This document shows, one piece after another, positions 13,656-15,964 of a stretch of 15,964 nucleotides of DNA. Each line of letters opens with the position of its first letter. Position 1 is the stretch's first letter. The notes beneath the pieces are model-generated. The model was given only the letters and a program-made list of their open reading frames with translations. It was not told where the DNA came from and searched no databases. This DNA comes from Deltaproteobacteria bacterium (lineage in GTDB: Bacteria; Desulfobacterota; Desulfarculia; Adiutricales; Adiutricaceae): NCBI GenBank assembly GCA_031267005.1, contig JAIRZX010000230.1, positions 1 through 15,964 of the forward strand, given 5' to 3'. The translations under genes and the position numbers were made by a program.

Positions 13656-15485
13656 CTACAGAAGCAGGGGGTTATCAGAATCTTCAGGGCCGATGAATTC
13701 CTGCGGCCTTTGCAGGAACTCATCGGCGGGACAGCTTCTGATCCGCACGTGGTTCCTGCCGCATACGGCTACAGCCACCGCGCGGACAGGATTTTTTCCG
13801 CCGACATAAGGCAGAAGATAATCCTTGTCTATTATCTGACGGAAAGCGGCATAAATACAGGAATCAAGCTTCTTGTCGTCCTTGCCGGATATTTCTGGAG
13901 CTGCTGATAAATCTGAGATATCAGCGACATCGTTTTCGTTATCGGATTTGGCATATTGTATTTCGGTCACCAAAACAGTTTTGTTCGGTGCCGTGACTAC
14001 CAGATCTATAATGCCTCCTGAAATATTTTTTTCAGCTTGAACTGAGAAATCCGACATCAGGAAAATTGACAGCATAACTACGTGATAAAATTTTTCATTT
14101 TGGTAATGCAACGAGTACGGGATTACGCTAAAGAAACCTTGCAGAAGCTCTTCGGCGCGATTCGATTGGCCTTGACAGAAAGCGTGGCAGAATTCCTTGG
14201 TTGCAACTGAATTAAAAATTTCTGATTTAGCAGACATTAAAGGAATGATATGGCGATCAACATAATTCTTCATGATCGACATGCCGACTTCCCTGTTTGG
14301 AACAGTGAGATAGAGTTTGGAATTATCATTAAATTCATCATGTTTGCGTACGGTAAGATAACCTGTTTGTAACATCAGCGGTATCGGGTCGATATTCCCC
14401 GCATCCTGGATATCCACACTCCCTTTGAAATTATCAACTCCGTTAAATACTTTAGTAAAAATATTATCCCTGATATTTAATTTCTGAAGAAAATTCGTGC
14501 CGCCGGTACGAAACCAAAAATTATCGAATTCGTAGTCGATGAGCAAATTTTGCAAGGATAACGGATTGATAACCTGATCTTTGCCGTTCCAGCTGTACCC
14601 GTAGTACCAGTCAATAATGCGGTCCATAAACATATCTCGGGAAAAATCGGGACCGAATTCTGGAATTTGTCTCATTTCAGCCAAAGCCAAATCAAGATGC
14701 CGGGAATAGAATTTTGAAATCTCATCTATTGAAAACCCGCAAATTGTCGCGTATTCATTTTTGAAACTGATATCCCTGAGATTATTCATAGCTGAAAATA
14801 CGGATAATTGGGAAAATTTGGTTATTCCTGTGATAAAAACACGGTCAACCATGTTTTCACAAGATTTCAAAGCGTTGTAAAACCCGTGGAGTGTCCTTTG
14901 AACAATTTTAAGATTATCAGGTTCGGTAAGATTGTTGATTATAGAAGCATCGTATTCGTCAATCAGGACGATTATCTTGCTCCGGTCGGCGAACAGCCCG
15001 TCTTCAGTTCGGATACCTTGGGTAACTATCGGGATATCCGCGTAATTGCTATAAAGGGTTTCAATCGTTTGGGTAAGGCTGAAAGCCGAGTTACCTTCCT
15101 TGATAGTGAACCCTCTGACTTCTGCAAAAAATTGAAGGTATGCGGCAAGGCTTCGATCCAGTGAGGACGGGTCGTCCCCGAAAGCGTTCATGCTGATTCT
15201 GACCACGTGCGAACGGGGCCACTCGGCGTCCTTGCGCAACCTGTCTATCGCGAGTCCGGAAAAAAGCTCTTTCCTTCCGGTTGCGGCCTGCTCCAGGGTA
15301 TCGATCAGAAGCGTCTTGCCGAACCGTCTGGGGCGGGAAAGAAAAAGCCGCGGACGGGGGCCGTCAAGAATTTCGCGGACTAATTCTGTCTTGTCCACGT
15401 AAACGTAGCCCTCTTTCCTCAGTCGAGAAAAGTCGGCTATGTCGATGCCTATTTCCGGGATAACCGGACCGTCCGCGTTTGACAT
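13656..15485 (-). CDS. AAA-ATPase-like protein with C-terminal PD-(D/E)XK nuclease-like domain
   Basis: A 609-residue protein of the AAA-ATPase_like/PDDEXK_9 architecture (PF09820 plus PF08011), widespread and multicopy in anaerobes and of unknown biological role. The N-terminus shows DFSRLRKEGYVYVDKTELV, then the P-loop LSRPRRFGKTLLIDTLE (Lys57) and Walker B IIVLIDEYDASI (Asp176, Glu177). VFITGITKFSQLSVFSAMNN follows. Near the C-terminus FYHVVML and SGGIIDLVV (Asp494) with VLVTEIQYAKS (Glu508) mark the nuclease fold. The lysine usually found two residues after the Glu is Gln510, and an extra loop of about 25-30 residues (SDNENDVADIS onward) follows, so nuclease activity is doubtful. The start chosen is ATG at 15485-15483, with AAAGGGGG six bases upstream; the frame stays open to 15590. 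It is much more AT-rich than the left 12 kb (21/60 G+C at 14221-14280) and lies between two IS-like copies, so it was probably acquired. Confidence 0.85.
   Translation of the reverse strand: MSNADGPVIPEIGIDIADFSRLRKEGYVYVDKTELVREILDGPRPRLFLSRPRRFGKTLLIDTLEQAATGRKELFSGLAIDRLRKDAEWPRSHVVRISMNAFGDDPSSLDRSLAAYLQFFAEVRGFTIKEGNSAFSLTQTIETLYSNYADIPIVTQGIRTEDGLFADRSKIIVLIDEYDASIINNLTEPDNLKIVQRTLHGFYNALKSCENMVDRVFITGITKFSQLSVFSAMNNLRDISFKNEYATICGFSIDEISKFYSRHLDLALAEMRQIPEFGPDFSRDMFMDRIIDWYYGYSWNGKDQVINPLSLQNLLIDYEFDNFWFRTGGTNFLQKLNIRDNIFTKVFNGVDNFKGSVDIQDAGNIDPIPLMLQTGYLTVRKHDEFNDNSKLYLTVPNREVGMSIMKNYVDRHIIPLMSAKSEIFNSVATKEFCHAFCQGQSNRAEELLQGFFSVIPYSLHYQNEKFYHVVMLSIFLMSDFSVQAEKNISGGIIDLVVTAPNKTVLVTEIQYAKSDNENDVADISDLSAAPEISGKDDKKLDSCIYAAFRQIIDKDYLLPYVGGKNPVRAVAVAVCGRNHVRIRSCPADEFLQRPQEFIGPEDSDNPLLL
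13675..13741. repeat. imperfect hairpin with 30-base arms at the 3' end of the ATPase gene
   Basis: Bases 13675-13704 pair with 13712-13741 at 23 of 30 positions around a seven-base loop (13705-13711). The inner 15 bp have one mismatch (CCGATGAATTCCTGC against GCAGGAACTCATCGG). It overlaps the last codons of the ATPase gene. Translations of the two arms on opposite strands look alike (ADEFLQRPQEFIG and ADEFLRPLQELIG). Confidence 0.7.
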
Positions 15486-15561
15486 TCTTGCCCCCTTTGG
15501 CGTTCTGCCCTGGCTGGAGCCGGTCGATCGCGGGACAATGTCCCATCCCGAATTCAGTAAT

Positions 15562-15590
15562 ATTTTAATTGAATTAAACCCTGGAAGCAA
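15562..15590 (-). promoter_or_regulatory. candidate promoter of the ATPase gene
   Basis: Read on the minus strand: TTGCTT (15590-15585), a 17-base spacer, TAAAAT (15567-15562, five of six to TATAAT), about 75 bases before the chosen start. The -35 match is only moderate. Confidence 0.4.
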
Positions 15591-15728
15591 GTTGAAGGAG
15601 ATGCGGACATGGGTGCGTCAGACTTCCAACCCAGTTTTGCAGGGTATTCCTGACCAGGCCTTGGCTACCCTTGACCCGTCATAGGATGCCAAGTTCATGG
15701 CAGTAAAAATACGCAAGAGAATAGGTAT

Positions 15729-15964
15729 CCTTAATATCGTTGAGGCATGTGTAGTTTTTGGGCAAAACAAGGGGAGTTTGGGGGCAGCCGACTGAGGTGA
15801 AAGATGCTATGGCCTGGCAGAAAGAAGATACAAGATGTCACTTACAGCCTAACGCCCCTGCATCAACATCGCAGAGTTGGTATTCCTGCTTACCTGGATT
15901 TACAGCAGGACAATGCCTGTCTTCCTTGTCGAACGCACCAGCTTGTCGAACGCACCAGGACAGT
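15729..15964 (+). mobile_element. left end of a second IS630-like copy, cut by the window edge
   Basis: Diverged direct copy of 12418-12637 in the same orientation. It begins CCTTAATATCGTTGAGG, where the left copy has a perfect palindrome, keeps AGATACAAGATGT, and shares an identical 39-base block (15903-15941). It has an extra tandem duplication of 17 bases, CTTGTCGAACGCACCAG at 15925-15941 and 15942-15958. The rest of the element lies beyond the window, so it is not known whether its transposase is intact. Confidence 0.65.

Noticed and set aside
15486..15590. N-terminal extension of the ATPase protein to residue MLPGF
   Set aside because: The extension has no ribosome binding site, would overlap the predicted promoter, and the family fold starts right after the internal ATG at 15485, which has AAAGGGGG before it.
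15601..15684. 27-codon frame beginning MRTWVRQTSN
   Set aside because: GGAG touches the ATG with no spacing, the peptide is not recognised, and it lies in the upstream region of the oppositely oriented ATPase gene, close to the IS copy. It may be an IS remnant.
1..15964. tRNA or rRNA genes
   Set aside because: I looked for tRNA-like T-loop and anticodon-stem patterns and rRNA-like segments and saw none convincing; a covariance-model scan would be needed to be certain.

Overview
The window is high-GC bacterial DNA; one hand-counted 60-base line inside ptsI (2041-2100) is 46/60 G+C. Strong GGAG-type ribosome binding sites precede most genes. The content points to a sugar-fermenting, PTS-using and probably anaerobic bacterium. 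I cannot fix the phylum from the sequence. AAA-ATPase/PD-(D/E)XK genes like the one at the right end are frequent in gut and other anaerobes, but that is weak evidence. Coding density is low: the eleven intact genes cover about 63% of the window. The gaps are long, G+C-rich and full of hairpins and short tandem repeats.

Left and centre (1-12305) form a sugar phosphotransferase (PTS) catabolic locus, all on the + strand. After the last 17 codons of an unidentified gene come HPr (720-1001), enzyme I (1475-3154), a class II aldolase of the GatY/KbaY type (3238-4116) and a zinc dehydrogenase closely resembling galactitol-1-phosphate 5-dehydrogenase (4119-5186). Next are a PfkB-family sugar-phosphate kinase (5849-6781) with a HAD phosphatase (6889-7539), then a galactitol-type PTS EIIA (8366-8839). 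A second, 69%-identical kinase (9425-10357) follows with a second HAD phosphatase (10618-11271), and finally a third HAD paralogue (11622-12305). The simplest reading is: PEP to EI to HPr to EIIA to an EIIB/EIIC outside the window; galactitol (or a related hexitol) enters as its 1-phosphate; GatD oxidises it to tagatose-6-phosphate; a PfkB kinase makes the 1,6-bisphosphate; the aldolase splits it to triose phosphates. The HAD enzymes would dephosphorylate an unknown phosphorylated metabolite. The kinase and HAD pair is duplicated on either side of the EIIA gene.

The right end (about 12306-15964) is a mobile or acquired region. It has a frameshifted IS630-like transposase remnant (about 12418-13401), an AT-rich minus-strand AAA-ATPase/PD-(D/E)XK gene (13656-15485), and at the right edge a second diverged copy of the left end of the IS-like element (15729-15964, running off the window). 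The ATPase gene therefore sits between two direct copies of the same element.

Features most worth a second look: the kinase/phosphatase module duplication with an unusual DFDMT nucleophile motif in all three HAD paralogues; a 33-bp tandem repeat array whose last unit supplies the ptsI ribosome binding site; an AT-rich promoter with nested palindromes before the first kinase; a hairpin abutting the EIIA ribosome binding site; and the ATPase island between IS copies.
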